Origin: Paulinella micropora
Taxonomy: Eukaryota > Cercozoa > Imbricatea > Euglyphida
Length of the DNA stretch: 38,562 nt
NCBI GenBank assembly: GCA_009731375.1
Contig: BJOX01000087.1
Span: 594,581-633,142, forward strand
Direction: 5' to 3'
Part shown: positions 37,834-38,562 of the stretch, one piece after another
Layout of the letters: every line of letters starts with the position of its first letter
How positions within the stretch are numbered: the stretch's first letter is position 1
The notes under the pieces: model-generated
The model's input: only the letters and a program-made list of their open reading frames with translations
What the model was told of the DNA's origin: nothing
The model's database searches: none
Program-made: the position numbers and the translations under genes

Positions 37834-38385
37834 NNNNNNNNNNNNNNNNNNNNNNNNNNNNNNNNNNNNNNNNNNNNNNNNNNNNNNNNNNNNNNNNNNN
37901 NNNNNNNNNNNNNNNNNNNNNNNNNNNNNNNNNNNNNNNNNNNNNNNNNNNNNNNNNNNNNNNNNNNNNNNNNNNNNNNNNNNNNNNNNNNNNNNNNNNN
38001 NNNNNNNNNNNNNNNNNNNNNNNNNNNNNNNNNNNNNNNNNNNNNNNNNNNNNNNNNNNNNNNNNNNNNNNNNNNNNNNNNNNNNNNNNNNNNNNNNNNN
38101 NNNNNNNNNNNNNNNNNNNNNNNNNNNNNNNNNNNNNNNNNNNNNNNNNNNNNNNNNNNNNNNNNNNNNNNNNNNNNNNNNNNNNNNNNNNNNNNNNNNN
38201 NNNNNNNNNNNNNNNNNNNNNNNNNNNNNNNNNNNNNNNNNNNNNNNNNNNNNNNNNNNNNNNNNNNNNNNNNNNNNNNNNNNNNNNNNNNNNNNNNNNN
38301 NNNNNNNNNNNNNNNNNNNNNNNNNNNNNNNNNNNNNNNNNNNNNNNNNNNNNNNNNNNNNNNNNNNNNNNNNNNNNNNNNNNTC

Positions 38386-38432
<47 letters not shown>

Positions 38433-38562
38433 GGATGGATGGATGGATGGATAGATAGATAGATAGGTAGGTAGGTAGGTAGGTAGGTAGGTAGGTAGGT
38501 AGGTAGGTAGGTAGGTAGGTAGGTAGGTAGGTAGGTAGGTAGGTAGGTAGGTAGGTAGGTAG
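37834..38562. other. 560-N gap, then GATA/GATG and a pure GGTA array
   Basis: Gap 37834-38393; GATA/GATG 38394-38463; GGTA from 38464 to the edge. No gene seen. Confidence 0.95.

Overview
This window is eukaryotic nuclear DNA, probably from a protist or another organism with very repeat-rich introns; the species cannot be named from the sequence. Well over half of it is microsatellite (GATA/TATC, TACA/GTAT, GAAA, GA, GTAA, TTACA, TATATC, TA, GT). No bacterial-type operon, tRNA, rRNA or CRISPR array was seen. Nearly all long open frames are translated microsatellite (IHTY, LSIY, CMYV, KERK) and are not genes.

Main result: scattered between the microsatellites on the minus strand are tiny non-repetitive islands with AG acceptors, GT donors and matching phases. 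Chained, they give one gene covering at least 37540 down to 2268 (about 35 kb, about 25 exons, about 480 codons, roughly 4% coding). Its 5' end lies beyond the right edge. From N to C terminus it encodes: (i) a very charged E/R/K/Q helical region built from exons of 39-60 bp (37540-27149); (ii) a short T/P/K linker exon (26509-26462); (iii) five zinc fingers with unusually long loops, C-x2/4-C-x21/23-H-x3/4-H, most split by introns (24087-2268), with a Thr/Pro-rich spacer after finger 2; (iv) a basic tail ending LWKGKSL-stop, with AATAAA about 37 bp downstream. The junctions from finger 1 to the stop keep frame through phase 0, 1 and 2 introns, and the second His of fingers 4 and 5 appears only after splicing.

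Around almost every exon are arrays of partial copies. Copies in the upstream intron keep the acceptor and the 5' part of the exon. Copies in the downstream intron keep the 3' part and the donor. The introns seem to have grown by repeated duplication of exon-intron junctions plus slippage of the microsatellite beside them. The 39/42-bp coiled-coil exons at 27.1-28.1 kb are whole-exon copies instead.

At the left edge (299-2052) exons of a convergent plus-strand gene are likely; its end and that of the minus-strand gene lie about 220 bp apart with facing AATAAA signals (2197-2202 and 2226-2231). Other repeats: a 541-bp family in ten copies, all in one orientation and all within GATA arrays; a nested-palindrome MITE-like family (6.0, 9.0, 17.0 kb); an inverted-repeat element (31.08-31.88 kb); a palindromic element (26.55-26.73 kb); an inverted duplication of one intron with its exon edges (11.24-12.31 kb); and a 9-bp satellite (34.73-36.12 kb). 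There are eight N gaps, most of them in or beside simple repeats, so array lengths are uncertain.
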